Part shown: piece after piece, positions 24,666-34,615 of the stretch
How the letters are laid out: every line of letters begins with the position of its first letter
How positions within the stretch are numbered: position 1 is the first letter of the stretch
Source of the DNA: CAZKCK01 sp964552325
GTDB lineage: Bacteria > Bacteroidota > Bacteroidia > Bacteroidales > TTA-H9
Direction: 5' to 3'
Assembly (NCBI GenBank): GCA_964552325.1
Contig: CAZKHA010000003.1
Span: forward strand, 1-64,000
DNA: 64,000 nt
Translations under genes and position numbers: made by a program
Notes under the pieces: generated by a model
Database searches by the model: none
What the model was told of the DNA's origin: nothing
The model's input: the letters and a program-made list of their open reading frames with translations, nothing else

Positions 24666-26507
24666 ATGAAACAAAATAAAATTGTAAATGCTGTTGCTAC
24701 CGAAGCATGGGGCTCAAGGGTAGGCCTTGTGTTGGCAATGGCCGGCAATGCCGTTGGTTTTGGAAACTTCCTTCGTTTTCCGGTACAGGCAGTCCAAAAT
24801 GGTGGGGGGGCATTTATTATACCTTATTTGGTCAGTTTGGTCATTTTAGGTCTTCCTCTATTGTTAATTGAATGGTCATCAGGACGTTATGGTGGGCAAT
24901 TCGGTCATCATTCCACGCCCTTTATCATGCATAGTCTAAGCAAAAAAGCAATCTGGAAGTATGTTGGGGTTTTTGGTTTGTTCTGCAATATCGCCATTGC
25001 GGCCTATTATTGCTATATGGAAAGCTGGACAATGTCGTATATGTATCATTCAATAGTAGGCACTTTCGATGGTATGTCGCAATATCAAGTTGCCAATTTT
25101 TTCGAGGGTTATGTTGACATCACTCATTCTACCTCCGGCATTCCTTACGAGGCTGTAGTGTTTTTTGTATTGTGTATAGCTCTTAATACGTGGATATTAA
25201 GCAAAGGACTAAGCGGTGGAGTTGAAAAAGCTGCCAAAATTGGGGTTCCTTTGCTGATAGTGTTCGGTATCTTCCTTGCATATAAGGGCGTAACATTAAA
25301 GTCGGGCATCGATGGGGCTAAGTTTGATGGTACCTTGGGGCTCTCTTTTTTATGGACACCTGAATACAGCTCACTAACAAACCCTAAAGTATGGCTTGCT
25401 GCTGCCGGCCAGATTTTTTTCACCCTATCGGTAGGCATGGGATCCATACAGTGTTATGCATCTTATCTTAAGAAGAACGAAGATATAGCCTGCAACGCCA
25501 TGTCAGCAGGGTTTATGAATGAATTTGTTGAGATAGTGCTTGGTAGCTCTATCATTATACCAATTGCCATTGGCTATTTAGGTATTGAAAAGGTAACGGA
25601 TTTAGTTGGCTTGGGCGGTTTAGGACTCGCATTTAAAACCATGCCTTATTTATTTGCGCAATGGGGAGCTATTTTATCAGCACTGGCTGGGGTTGCCTTT
25701 TTTGGGCTATTGTTTTTTGCCGGAATTACCAGTTCATTGGCTATGGGCACTCCTATAATGGGTTTTTTAAAGGACGAGTTTAAATGGGGTCAAAAATCTT
25801 CTGCATTAGCATTCGGAATTATCGTATTGTTGTTAGGCTTGCCTACCGTGCTGTTTTTCAACATGGGCGTTTTTGATGAGTACGATTATTGGGCTGGTAC
25901 AGTGTCATTATTTGTTTTTGCAATGCTCGAAGCTATTGCTTTTGCATGGTTTTTTGGAGTTGATAAAGGATGGAAAGAGATAACAAGGGGTGCAGATATT
26001 AAGCTCCCGATTGTATTCAAGTTTTTACTGAAGTATGTAACTCCAGTAGTGCTTATTGTTGTTTTTGTTGCCTCGCTTATACGCCCAGCCAATGATGATT
26101 GGTCTCAAATTAGTTTTAGAGGCTGGCCGGTTCATGAAGGAAGCATTATTGGACAGATTACACATAAGGGCATTGGCCCTAATAAAACGTATTTTTCTGA
26201 TACTTTTTTCGCTGAAAACAAAGGGATTGTTGATTCGATTTATACGGATAGAAACCAAGGCTTTGTTAGGGTAACACCCGAAGGTAAAGAAGGAACGTTG
26301 GGTAAAGTGTACAATACAAAGAAGTACGAAGTACAAGTTACTGTAGGGCAACGCGTTGATGTTGGTCAACCATTATACAAAGGTGAAATCACTAATCGCA
26401 TTTTTTACCTCGATTTATCTCGGATTGGGCTTTTACTTGTGTTTGCCATTATCTCGCTATTGGTTTACATTGCATATCATAAGCGTAAGCGCGAAGGCAC
26501 TATTTAA
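24666..26507 (+). CDS. sodium-dependent neurotransmitter-symporter family (NSS) transporter
   Basis: A 613-residue inner-membrane transporter of the SLC6/NSS family. The first helix carries the unwound sodium/substrate site GNAVGFGNFLRFP. The EWSSGRYGGQ segment and the extended hydrophobic core of about 11-12 helices fit the LeuT fold. Substrate is probably an amino acid. It differs from LeuT by a C-terminal soluble insert of about 100 residues (near residues 485-585), predicted outside or between the last two helices. It is directly followed, 41 bases on, by a tiny membrane protein that looks like its small subunit. Confidence 0.88.
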   Translation: MKQNKIVNAVATEAWGSRVGLVLAMAGNAVGFGNFLRFPVQAVQNGGGAFIIPYLVSLVILGLPLLLIEWSSGRYGGQFGHHSTPFIMHSLSKKAIWKYVGVFGLFCNIAIAAYYCYMESWTMSYMYHSIVGTFDGMSQYQVANFFEGYVDITHSTSGIPYEAVVFFVLCIALNTWILSKGLSGGVEKAAKIGVPLLIVFGIFLAYKGVTLKSGIDGAKFDGTLGLSFLWTPEYSSLTNPKVWLAAAGQIFFTLSVGMGSIQCYASYLKKNEDIACNAMSAGFMNEFVEIVLGSSIIIPIAIGYLGIEKVTDLVGLGGLGLAFKTMPYLFAQWGAILSALAGVAFFGLLFFAGITSSLAMGTPIMGFLKDEFKWGQKSSALAFGIIVLLLGLPTVLFFNMGVFDEYDYWAGTVSLFVFAMLEAIAFAWFFGVDKGWKEITRGADIKLPIVFKFLLKYVTPVVLIVVFVASLIRPANDDWSQISFRGWPVHEGSIIGQITHKGIGPNKTYFSDTFFAENKGIVDSIYTDRNQGFVRVTPEGKEGTLGKVYNTKKYEVQVTVGQRVDVGQPLYKGEITNRIFYLDLSRIGLLLVFAIISLLVYIAYHKRKREGTI

Positions 26508-26548
26508 GTTATTGTTTTGTTGTTTATTATGATTAACTCAGTTTGTAT

Positions 26549-26689
26549 ATGAATACCTCAGCACTCATCCTCATTATACTAGTATGGTCAATCGTAACCG
26601 GTTTGACAGGCTATTTTTTTTATGTGGTTTTAAAAGCTCCTCCCAAACCTGAGCCCGATAGTTTTACGGATAACGACCCTGAAGAATAA
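26549..26689 (+). CDS. small membrane subunit of the NSS transporter (MetS-like)
   Basis: A 46-codon gene starting at the ATG at 26549. The product is MNTSALILIILVWSIVTGL followed by GYFFYVVLKAPP and an acidic, proline-rich tail ending DPEE. It has one membrane helix (residues about 4-28). Its layout matches the small subunit that accompanies bacterial NSS methionine/alanine importers (MetPS). Position 41 bases after the NSS gene on the same strand supports that. The reading frame is clean and ends at TAA. Confidence 0.7.
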   Translation: MNTSALILIILVWSIVTGLTGYFFYVVLKAPPKPEPDSFTDNDPEE

Positions 26690-26910
26690 CTTAGTATTCT
26701 TTCTTCTTATCAATTTGACTTATAATGGACTACGATTGAATTGACTTTTTAGCGGCAAGTCTATATTGGTGTTGTTTTGATGTTTAGCTAGGCAAATCGC
26801 TACTTGGCAATTCTTACAATGAATTTGCAAGGCAAGTATCGAAAAGTAGGCTTACTAGATTCGGTTATGAATTTTTCGGTTTAGTTAGTCTTTTTCCGAT
26901 GAGGCTTACA

Positions 26911-29900
26911 TTATCCCCTGTCAACAGACCTTAGGTATTTGCTGATTTTATAATTTAACTCACTGGGATTAAATGGTTTGGTAATAAAATCGTCCATTCC
27001 GGTAGCCTTTATGTTGTTTTTTACTTCAATTAAAGCCGATGCCGTTAAAGCAATGATTGGAACATGTGCTAAACCGTTCTTGTTTTCATAATCCCGTATT
27101 ATGTTGGTAGCTTTGTAGCCATCAAGTTCTGGCATTTGTAAGTCCATTAAAACCAGTTTATAATCCTTTGTTTGGACTAAGTCAACAGCAATTTTACCAT
27201 TCTCGGCAGTTTCAACGTTCAAATTCCATTTGGTCAAGAATTTTTTGGCAACAATCAAGTTTATTTGATTGTCGTCAACCACAAGTACCGTTTCACCATT
27301 AAAGAATGAGAAGGTTTCGGGTAGGTTCTCTTGGTTGGCATCGTTTGTTTTATCGCTAATGCGGTAGTTAAGATGAACAGTAAAAGTTGCTCCACGGTTT
27401 AACACACTATCTACGTATATTCTACCACCTTGCAATTCAACAAGCTTTTTGGTAATGGATAGCCCAAGGCCTGTACCGCCAAATTTCCGGGTAATTTCCA
27501 GGCTAGCTTGCGTAAAGCTATCAAAAATGCTCGAAATCTTGTCGCTTGCAATTCCTATGCCTGTATCAATAATTTTGAATACCAAAGCGCAGTCGGTTGG
27601 GCTTTTACTTTTTACTTCAACCTTAATCGTAACTTGCCCTTTGTCTGTAAATTTTACTGCGTTGCCAGCCAAATTAAAGAGAATTTGGTTTAAGCGTGTA
27701 GGGTCACCAATTAAATACTCGGGTAATGCTGGGTCAATATCACTTATAACCTTAACTCCTTTTTCATCGGCTTTTACCTTAACAACCTGAATTACACTGT
27801 TTATTTTGTCTCTCAAGTCAAAATCGGCATCTTCAAAGGTTATTTTGCCAGCATCAATTTTGCTAAAGTCAAGGATATCATTTATTAAGGCCATAAGGTT
27901 TTCTGCCGAAAACTTAAGCGTTTGTAGGTTCTCAACTTGGTCGGGTTTTGGGTTTTCGTTGAGCAAAATATAGGTCATTCCTATCACGGCATTCATCGGT
28001 GTACGTAGTTCATGACTCATGGTTGACAGGAATTGCGACTTAGCCATACCAAGTTTTTCGGCCTTTTCTTTAGCCAGAACCAATTCGTGGTTTGTTAGTT
28101 CTAATTCTTGGTTTTTGCTAAGGATGTAGTTATTCTGGTTGCTAATCTGTTTGTTCTGGTCGCTAATTTCTTTGGTACGTTCATAGATTATGCGTTCAAG
28201 TTTTGCTTGTTCTTTTTTAAGCTTTGTTCGTTGATACCGGAGCAATAGATAAATTGCACAAATTAAAATGCTAATAAACAGTGATATAACCCACCATTTT
28301 TCGAACCAAACACGTGTTACCCCAAAGCTAAAATCGGTTGGGCGGCTCCACGAAAAGTTGCCTTCTTTTTTGCATCTAATTTGCAATTTGTATTTACCTG
28401 TTTTAAAATCGGTTAGGTAGTACTCCACTTGATTCGTGCAGGCTTTCCATTCTGTGGTGTCTTTACCATTTAACTGTCTGATTTGGAAGCTAATGGCGCT
28501 ACCAGGGTAGGAGGGGACATTTACTAAAATCTTAAGGATACTTTTATTATTAAAGCGGTACTTGTTTGTGGAATCAATTGATTTTCCGTTTCTTAGTATC
28601 CTCCAGAGCACTGGTTTTGGGGTAAGTACTGCAGGCAGGTTGTTGCCAGAATGTCCAAGCCCAGCAATAGTTCCTAGCCAGAGCTGATTGGTGCTATCAA
28701 TAACTAAAGATCTATATGTACTTGTTTTAGAGGGTATTCCGTCTTTTTCTGAAAAAAAGTAGCGGTCTCCTTGAGCAACTTTTATAAGGCCTGTACTAGC
28801 AGTGGCCCATAAATCGCCATTTATATCAATAGCAATACTTTTTATCGTGCTCTCTGTTTCCAAGCCTAGATCAATTCTTTCAAGTTGTTTACCATCAAAT
28901 TTCAATACCCCGAATGTAGTGGCTAACAATATTTGGCCATCCTTATCAAAGCACATATCGTTAACTGCAATTGGTACATTATGATTGAAAGGAAGCTTGG
29001 CGCTTAGATTTGTTAGTTTGTCGGTTTTGCTATCATAACTATATAAATAAGCATCATCAGAAGTGCCGCCAAAATAAAGGAGCTGGTTCTGAGGATGGTA
29101 CTTAATACAGATAATTTTAGATTTTAATTGGTTGTTGAATGATGGAGCGCATTGTTTACCAGATTTATCCAAGTACCTTATGCCCTTTACTCCATCCTGA
29201 CAGTACCATAGGCGGTGAAGATTGTCGGATTCCATAATAAAAATGGCTCCTTTCTGGCTTTGTGGAAACGTTTTTTTGATAACGCCATCAACCAATGCAT
29301 AAATTACGCCTTCGCCATCGGCCAACCACAAGGTGTCGTGTATAGGCAAAAGTTTAAGTATGCTTGATTTAGGCGATGTATAGATTGTATGTATGTAGTG
29401 CTCGTTGTTTTTATGTTCAACTTGATAAACGGTGGTTCCGTTGCTTACAACCACAGCTCCATCCGGTTTAAGCCGTATATCTTGGATATAACCTAAAATA
29501 TTGTTTTGCCCTAACGAGCAGAAAAACATTGCTTGCATCAATACCAAGCCGTTGTCAGTAGAAAGCCAAAGATTGTTTTCAAAGTCCTTGTTAATATGGT
29601 TCGCGTTGCTGAATTGAAATTCACTAATCCTATTAAAGCGGTATTCTGCGCTATCTGATTTGAGTTCATAAATACCATCTGACCAAGTAGTACCTATTAT
29701 AGTTGAGCTGTTTAGCATCTCCAACCACGAAAATTCTATTTTAGCCAATATCAGTTTTGCATCAATTACACCTTGCTTATTTGTAGTTAATCTGCTAAGT
29801 CCTTGATTACCACATACTAATATTTCACCTTGTTTGAAGCTTGCAGCATAATGGAATTTGGTATCGGTAAGTTTGGTTAAAACTGGCATAAAGGCTTTCC

Positions 29901-30492
29901 TTTTTTCATCTAGCTTATACACACCTCCTGATTCAAAGAAAGCAAAAAGATTACCATATCCATCAGAAGTTAATATAAATGAGCGTTGTACGTTCTCTGG
30001 GATTTTCGTGATCCCTGTTTTGTAAGGTTTAAGTTTATTATCTTCATACGCATAAATATCATTATTATCAGTTAGCCAAACCCTTTTAAGGTCGTCTTCA
30101 AAAATAAGTTTCGGATACCAAAAGGTGTTAGGCTGTTTGTGAACGCTGCCCTTTCGCAGAAGTGAGCTTTTGGTTTGATCTTTATTTGGATAAATAATGC
30201 TAACCCCTTGGTCATCACTTACTAAAAGGCCGGAAGCGATGGTTCGTTTAATGTGCTTGATGTAGCGGCTGGTGGTTAGGTTTGGATAGGGTGTAAAGTT
30301 GGTGCCATCAAAAGTGGCTAATCCATTATCCGTGGCTACAAATACAAACCCTTCATTATCAATAGCCGATGCTTTAACCAAATCGCTAGGCAAGCCGTCG
30401 TTTGAGTTGTAATAGGTGAAATGATATTTTTGACCCAACAACGAATTTGTTAGCATCAAGAGTAAACCGACTGTTATAGTTATCCATTTCAT
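26911..30492 (-). CDS. beta-propeller hybrid histidine kinase without DNA-binding output
   Basis: A 1193-residue sensor. I start it at the ATG at 30492 because a signal peptide follows (MKWITITVGLLLMLTNSL). An outside region of two seven-bladed propellers made of Reg_prop-type repeats spans about 25-640. A Y_Y_Y domain follows (about 650-730), then a transmembrane helix (VISLFISILICAIYLLL) and a coiled coil. HisKA has SHELRTP near residue 826, HATPase has DTGIGI and GGTGLGLSIT, and a receiver ends the protein with the phosphoacceptor Asp near 1116 (LMDLQMPELDG). The outer half looks like Bacteroides hybrid two-component sensors for glycans. Those normally end in an AraC-type DNA-binding domain, but this one stops right after the receiver (SKYLRSVDRG). 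Confidence 0.9.
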   Translation of the reverse strand: MKWITITVGLLLMLTNSLLGQKYHFTYYNSNDGLPSDLVKASAIDNEGFVFVATDNGLATFDGTNFTPYPNLTTSRYIKHIKRTIASGLLVSDDQGVSIIYPNKDQTKSSLLRKGSVHKQPNTFWYPKLIFEDDLKRVWLTDNNDIYAYEDNKLKPYKTGITKIPENVQRSFILTSDGYGNLFAFFESGGVYKLDEKRKAFMPVLTKLTDTKFHYAASFKQGEILVCGNQGLSRLTTNKQGVIDAKLILAKIEFSWLEMLNSSTIIGTTWSDGIYELKSDSAEYRFNRISEFQFSNANHINKDFENNLWLSTDNGLVLMQAMFFCSLGQNNILGYIQDIRLKPDGAVVVSNGTTVYQVEHKNNEHYIHTIYTSPKSSILKLLPIHDTLWLADGEGVIYALVDGVIKKTFPQSQKGAIFIMESDNLHRLWYCQDGVKGIRYLDKSGKQCAPSFNNQLKSKIICIKYHPQNQLLYFGGTSDDAYLYSYDSKTDKLTNLSAKLPFNHNVPIAVNDMCFDKDGQILLATTFGVLKFDGKQLERIDLGLETESTIKSIAIDINGDLWATASTGLIKVAQGDRYFFSEKDGIPSKTSTYRSLVIDSTNQLWLGTIAGLGHSGNNLPAVLTPKPVLWRILRNGKSIDSTNKYRFNNKSILKILVNVPSYPGSAISFQIRQLNGKDTTEWKACTNQVEYYLTDFKTGKYKLQIRCKKEGNFSWSRPTDFSFGVTRVWFEKWWVISLFISILICAIYLLLRYQRTKLKKEQAKLERIIYERTKEISDQNKQISNQNNYILSKNQELELTNHELVLAKEKAEKLGMAKSQFLSTMSHELRTPMNAVIGMTYILLNENPKPDQVENLQTLKFSAENLMALINDILDFSKIDAGKITFEDADFDLRDKINSVIQVVKVKADEKGVKVISDIDPALPEYLIGDPTRLNQILFNLAGNAVKFTDKGQVTIKVEVKSKSPTDCALVFKIIDTGIGIASDKISSIFDSFTQASLEITRKFGGTGLGLSITKKLVELQGGRIYVDSVLNRGATFTVHLNYRISDKTNDANQENLPETFSFFNGETVLVVDDNQINLIVAKKFLTKWNLNVETAENGKIAVDLVQTKDYKLVLMDLQMPELDGYKATNIIRDYENKNGLAHVPIIALTASALIEVKNNIKATGMDDFITKPFNPSELNYKISKYLRSVDRG

Positions 30493-30563
30493 AATTTCCA
30501 CACTACATGCGTATAACAAAATTACGAAAAACTAGCTATGCACCTTGGTAAAAGAAAAAATAT

Positions 30564-30571
30564 TAAGTTTG
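30564..30571 (+). promoter_or_regulatory. -7 promoter element for the SBP-type kinase gene
   Basis: TAAGTTTG matches TAnnTTTG and lies 18 bases before the ATG at 30590. A TTG at 30545-30547 is slightly too close for an ideal -33 element. Confidence 0.35.
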
Positions 30572-30589
30572 TATGCTGGCAATTGAAGA

Positions 30590-32290
30590 ATGATAAATCA
30601 AGAATCAATAGTTAAATTATTAGTATTCAGTATATTGCTGATTGTAGTACCCTGCAGTTCAATTTTGGCTCAGGCTGAAAATGGGATGCAACCGAAGGTT
30701 CTGCGTGTTGGCTACGATGAGGCATATCCTCCATTTCAGTTTACTGATAATAATGGAAGAGCAAGTGGCTTTGACATCGACATTATAAAGGCTGTGGCTC
30801 AGGTTATGGGCTATCAAGTGTATTTTGAGGCTGGAAGTTGGTTCGAGATTAAGGATAAGCTAGACCGAGGAGAAATTGATGTAATACCAGGCGTATATAT
30901 TAACCCAGGCCGTAAACTAAATTTTGAGGTAACCGTTCCTTTTATTGTTACGTTTCATCAGTTCTTTGTCCGCAAGAGTTCTCTTATTACTTCATTAAGT
31001 GATTTAAAATCGGACACTTCATTGCAGATTATCATTCAAAATAATCAAGTTTTAACCGATTATTTAACCGAACTCAACCCAAACATCAAGCTTAAGTATG
31101 TTGAAAATATTCAAGAAGGTCTTCGCATACTTAGCTCAGGTGAGGGTGATGCCATACTAATACCGCAGCGTTCAGGTCAGTTTTATATTCAATTTTTTAG
31201 GTTAAATAACCTTAAACCTGTTTTTAAGCCCGTACTACCTCGCGAATATGCTGTAGGAGTGAAGGCCAGTGATAGTGCTATTTTGCAAACCATTAACAGT
31301 GGCTTGGGCATAATTGAGAACACCGGTGCCTATAAGGAAGTCTATAACAAGTGGTTTGCTGTTTATGAAGAAACTAGTTTTTTTGGCAAATACTATCTGT
31401 GGATAATTGGGTTATTTGCTATATCACTCCTTACTATTGTATTTATATTGTTCTGGAATAGGATGTTGACAAAGATTGTTAAGCAAAAAACAAGGGAATT
31501 AAGAGAACAATTGATTCAAATGGAAGAAACAGAGCACCGTCTTCGCATCGAAACAGCGCGGGCTCAAGAGTCAGATCAATTAAAATCAGCATTTTTAGCT
31601 AATATGTCGCACGAGATTCGAACACCTATGAACGCTATCATTGGGTTTTCTGAATTATTGGCCGAACCTGATTTAACCGATGGTGACCGTACCTTCTACT
31701 ACGAACTTATAAACTCCAATAGCTATGCCCTGCTAAACCTCATAAACGACATAATTGATGTTGCCAAAATAGAATCGGGCCAAATAGTTACGGTTAAGCA
31801 CCGTTTTGAGGTGAATAGACTCTTGTATGAATTGTTTGAGGTGTTTCAAGTACAGCTGCGCAGAAATGATAAAAAGACCGCTAAGCTGGATTGTGACCCT
31901 TTTTATACAACTGAATTTTATCTAAATTCCGACGAAATGCGTATTAAACAGGTGCTAACCAACCTAATAGGCAATGCTTTAAAATTTACTGACAATGGCT
32001 TTGTAAAATATGGCTATGACATTTTAGATTCAAAAGTGCGGTTTTTCGTACAGGATAATGGGATTGGTATTCCTGCTGATAAACAGGATGTTATATTCAA
32101 TAGGTTTAGACAAGCTGATGAAGGCCTTGCTCGGTCATTCGGTGGAGCTGGGCTAGGTTTATATATTTCTAAGCATTTGGTAGAAATACTGGGGGGCAGC
32201 ATTTGGCTCGAGTCAAAAGAGCAAATCGGGACAACATTTTATTTTACCTTGCCATTGAATGATTTACCAGATGCTAAAAAGATTGGCTGA
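30590..32290 (+). CDS. histidine kinase with amino-acid-binding (SBP_bac_3) sensor domain
   Basis: A 566-residue kinase. A signal peptide (about 1-28) precedes a periplasmic domain of the solute-binding protein family 3 type (about 36-262): LRVGYDEAYPPFQF, then GFDIDIIKAVAQ, and a closing NKWF segment. A transmembrane helix (LWIIGLFAISLLTIVFI, about 270-290) connects to a coiled coil, HisKA with SHEIRTP near residue 340 and HATPase with DNGIGI and GGAGLGLYIS. There is no receiver domain. The family 3 fold suggests an amino acid or small polar ligand. A receiver-only protein encoded at 36760-37140 is a possible phosphate acceptor, but this is only an inference from proximity. The stop is two bases from the convergent next gene. 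Confidence 0.87.
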   Translation: MINQESIVKLLVFSILLIVVPCSSILAQAENGMQPKVLRVGYDEAYPPFQFTDNNGRASGFDIDIIKAVAQVMGYQVYFEAGSWFEIKDKLDRGEIDVIPGVYINPGRKLNFEVTVPFIVTFHQFFVRKSSLITSLSDLKSDTSLQIIIQNNQVLTDYLTELNPNIKLKYVENIQEGLRILSSGEGDAILIPQRSGQFYIQFFRLNNLKPVFKPVLPREYAVGVKASDSAILQTINSGLGIIENTGAYKEVYNKWFAVYEETSFFGKYYLWIIGLFAISLLTIVFILFWNRMLTKIVKQKTRELREQLIQMEETEHRLRIETARAQESDQLKSAFLANMSHEIRTPMNAIIGFSELLAEPDLTDGDRTFYYELINSNSYALLNLINDIIDVAKIESGQIVTVKHRFEVNRLLYELFEVFQVQLRRNDKKTAKLDCDPFYTTEFYLNSDEMRIKQVLTNLIGNALKFTDNGFVKYGYDILDSKVRFFVQDNGIGIPADKQDVIFNRFRQADEGLARSFGGAGLGLYISKHLVEILGGSIWLESKEQIGTTFYFTLPLNDLPDAKKIG

Positions 32291-32292
32291 GG

Positions 32293-34161
32293 CTAATTAG
32301 TATCCAGGGCTTCAAATTCGCTGTTTTGGCTAATAAATTCAGGTACAAGTAATTTCATTCGTTTTATTGCCTCCGTGGGATTTCCAATCAAAGATTCGTT
32401 TTCGATAGCGGTTATCGCTTCCAGAGCTAATGAATATTCATAGCTTCTTACCTTGCCGATTTTTATCTTTGGATGATGTGTTGGAAGGATGGATTCCTTG
32501 TCGTTGAGCAATTCCTCGTAAAGTTTTTCACCTGGACGCATGCCCGTAAAAACGATTTGAATATCACGGCCTAATTCTAAGCCCGAAAGCTTGATCATTT
32601 TTTTGGCAAGTTCAATAATCTTTACCGATTCGCCCATGTCAAAAACAAATATCTCGCCTCCTTTTCCCATGGTGCCTGCCTCAAGCACCAAACTGCAAGC
32701 TTCGGGTATGGTCATAAAATAACGTGTAACATCAGGGTGGGTAATGGTTATGGGGCCACCATTATTTAACTGGTTTTTAAATAATGTTACCACCGAGCCA
32801 TTAGAACCTAGCACATTTCCAAACCTGGTGGTTATAAACCTTGTTTTGCCTTTAGCATGGAGCGATTGCACATAAATCTCAGCTATTCGCTTACTGGCAC
32901 CCATTATATTAGTAGGATTTACGGCCTTATCGGTTGATACCATTACAAATTGCTCTACGCCATTATTTAGCGAACAATCAGCCAAAAGCCTTGTGCCAGT
33001 TATGTTTGTACGTATCGCTTCCATTGGGTTTCGTTCCATCATCGGAACATGCTTATAGGCCGCTGCATGAAAAACAACCTGTGGCCTATATTTTTGAAAA
33101 ATGTCGTTGAGGTTCTTTTCGGCCCTTATGTCACCTAAAACAATTGTAAAGGATTGACCTTTAAACTTTTCACTAAGTTCCAGTTCAAGAAAAAATAAAG
33201 GGGTTTCAGCATTATCTAACAATACCAACATTTTAGGCCTATGTGCTAAAACACTCCTGGCCAATTCGCTACCAATAGATCCAGCAGCCCCCGTAATCAG
33301 AATTGTTTTGTTTGTTAACGATTCTTTGACTTTATGCTCATCAATATGGATGATTTCGCGCTCCAATAGATCTTCAATTCTAATATTGCGGATTTGCCCG
33401 AAGCTTAATTGCCCGTTTATCCATTGATTGACTGGTGGAACGTTGAGTACTTTTACCTGATACTCTAAAGCTGTTTCAATAATCAGCTTTTTGCGTTCTG
33501 GCGTAATTTGTTGTACGGCCAATATCAAGTATAAGACTTCATTATTGGCCAAGAGTTCAGTTAAGTCGTTTGACTTATAGATTTTTATACCATCAATCTG
33601 TTTGCCAATTTTGGTTGGGTCGTCATCCACAAAGGCTATGATGTTGTAGAATACAGATGGATCTCTTTGTAAGGCGTTTTTTGTGATTAAGCCAGCCTCG
33701 CCTGCTCCAAATATAATAACAGTGGCTTTTTCCTTTTGCTTGTTTTGAAGTTCCATGAAGGTAAGTTTGGCGATAAGCCGCATAATGATCATGGATACTG
33801 AAGTTACTAAAAACTCTATAATAATGATGGAGAACGGGATGTTAAACCGTTCATTAATAAAATAGTAGGTTGTAAGGTTTGTAACTACCAGAAACATACT
33901 GGCAATTACATTTATAATGAATATGCGTGAAGCATCCGCCAAGCTAGTAAATCGCATCATTCCAGCGTACGTTTTTCCTAGGAAAAAAGATATACTCCTG
34001 ATAATTAGGATATACGTGAGAATGGCAGGCACAGGTTTCATTTCGTTTGGTGGTATATCGAAATTAAACCGAAGCATAAAGGCAACCAATACGGAGGCAG
34101 CCGTTATAAAAATATCGGAAAATATGACAACTGGGCGAGGTATGGAAGTTGGAAAACGCAT
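32293..34161 (-). CDS. membrane nucleotide-sugar 4,6-dehydratase (WbpM/PglF/CapD type)
   Basis: A 622-residue enzyme. The start is set at the ATG at 34161 because a promoter lies between it and an earlier in-frame ATG (34272). Four N-terminal membrane helices (about 10-120) precede a Rossmann CoA-binding-like domain (VIIFGAGEAGLITKNALQ) and the catalytic SDR domain with TGAAGSIGSELAR. The catalytic motif reads MGASKR, with Met where most SDRs have Tyr; that replacement is normal for this subfamily (UDP-GlcNAc 4,6-dehydratases). STDKAVNPTN supplies the catalytic Ser/Asp/Lys. Product would be a 4-keto-6-deoxy sugar for capsule, O-antigen or glycan decoration. No other polysaccharide genes are adjacent. 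Confidence 0.9.
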   Translation of the reverse strand: MRFPTSIPRPVVIFSDIFITAASVLVAFMLRFNFDIPPNEMKPVPAILTYILIIRSISFFLGKTYAGMMRFTSLADASRIFIINVIASMFLVVTNLTTYYFINERFNIPFSIIIIEFLVTSVSMIIMRLIAKLTFMELQNKQKEKATVIIFGAGEAGLITKNALQRDPSVFYNIIAFVDDDPTKIGKQIDGIKIYKSNDLTELLANNEVLYLILAVQQITPERKKLIIETALEYQVKVLNVPPVNQWINGQLSFGQIRNIRIEDLLEREIIHIDEHKVKESLTNKTILITGAAGSIGSELARSVLAHRPKMLVLLDNAETPLFFLELELSEKFKGQSFTIVLGDIRAEKNLNDIFQKYRPQVVFHAAAYKHVPMMERNPMEAIRTNITGTRLLADCSLNNGVEQFVMVSTDKAVNPTNIMGASKRIAEIYVQSLHAKGKTRFITTRFGNVLGSNGSVVTLFKNQLNNGGPITITHPDVTRYFMTIPEACSLVLEAGTMGKGGEIFVFDMGESVKIIELAKKMIKLSGLELGRDIQIVFTGMRPGEKLYEELLNDKESILPTHHPKIKIGKVRSYEYSLALEAITAIENESLIGNPTEAIKRMKLLVPEFISQNSEFEALDTN

Positions 34162-34188
34162 AAACAACGTTCTTTTATTAATTGGGTG

Positions 34189-34222
34189 CAAATATACACG
34201 GCTTAGGCTAAAGAACACCAAA
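34189..34222 (-). promoter_or_regulatory. promoter for the nucleotide-sugar dehydratase gene
   Basis: On the minus strand: TTTG at 34222-34219, 22 bases, then TATATTTG at 34196-34189, followed 27 bases later by the ATG at 34161. This places the transcription start below the earlier in-frame ATG at 34272. Confidence 0.55.
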
Positions 34223-34615
34223 AGAGCTATGCGAATCAATATGTAACTAGCTTTAGCGGCTGGCCTAATCAAAGCTTATAAAGACTGCCATAGCTCTGTT
34301 TTTTAATACATTGGATAATTTGGTTCGTGAGGTACTGTATGCAAATTCAACTTAGCAATTTATCGTACTAGCAATATAAACAACTGATTTTATGTCTGTT
34401 GAGAAGTGCATTTGCTGTATTTTTTTTTGAATGAACCTTTACCATCCTTGAAAAGGATTTATTGCACCAACTGCAAAGGATTTTGTTTTGGCAAGGTTGT
34501 AAGTTTATCATAAGGACTTGTGCCTTAAAAGTAAAGCGAAGGCTCTATATGAAGAGTTCCTTCGCTTTAATTTCTCTGAGCAAAAATAGCTGTTAATTGG
34601 CTAAACGCGCTTTTG
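34223..34615. other. intergenic region with one terminator hairpin
   Basis: No supportable gene. The only clear element is the terminator hairpin at 34532-34569. The part nearest the dehydratase gene is AT-rich. Confidence 0.6.
34532..34569 (-). terminator. hairpin terminator after the SSS symporter operon
   Basis: Perfect 11-base inverted repeat TAAAGCGAAGG (34532-34542) and CCTTCGCTTTA (34559-34569), with a further CTC/GAG pairing in the loop. It lies 47 bases after the small membrane protein gene on the minus strand. The stem ends in T-rich sequence in either direction, so it may be bidirectional. Confidence 0.65.
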
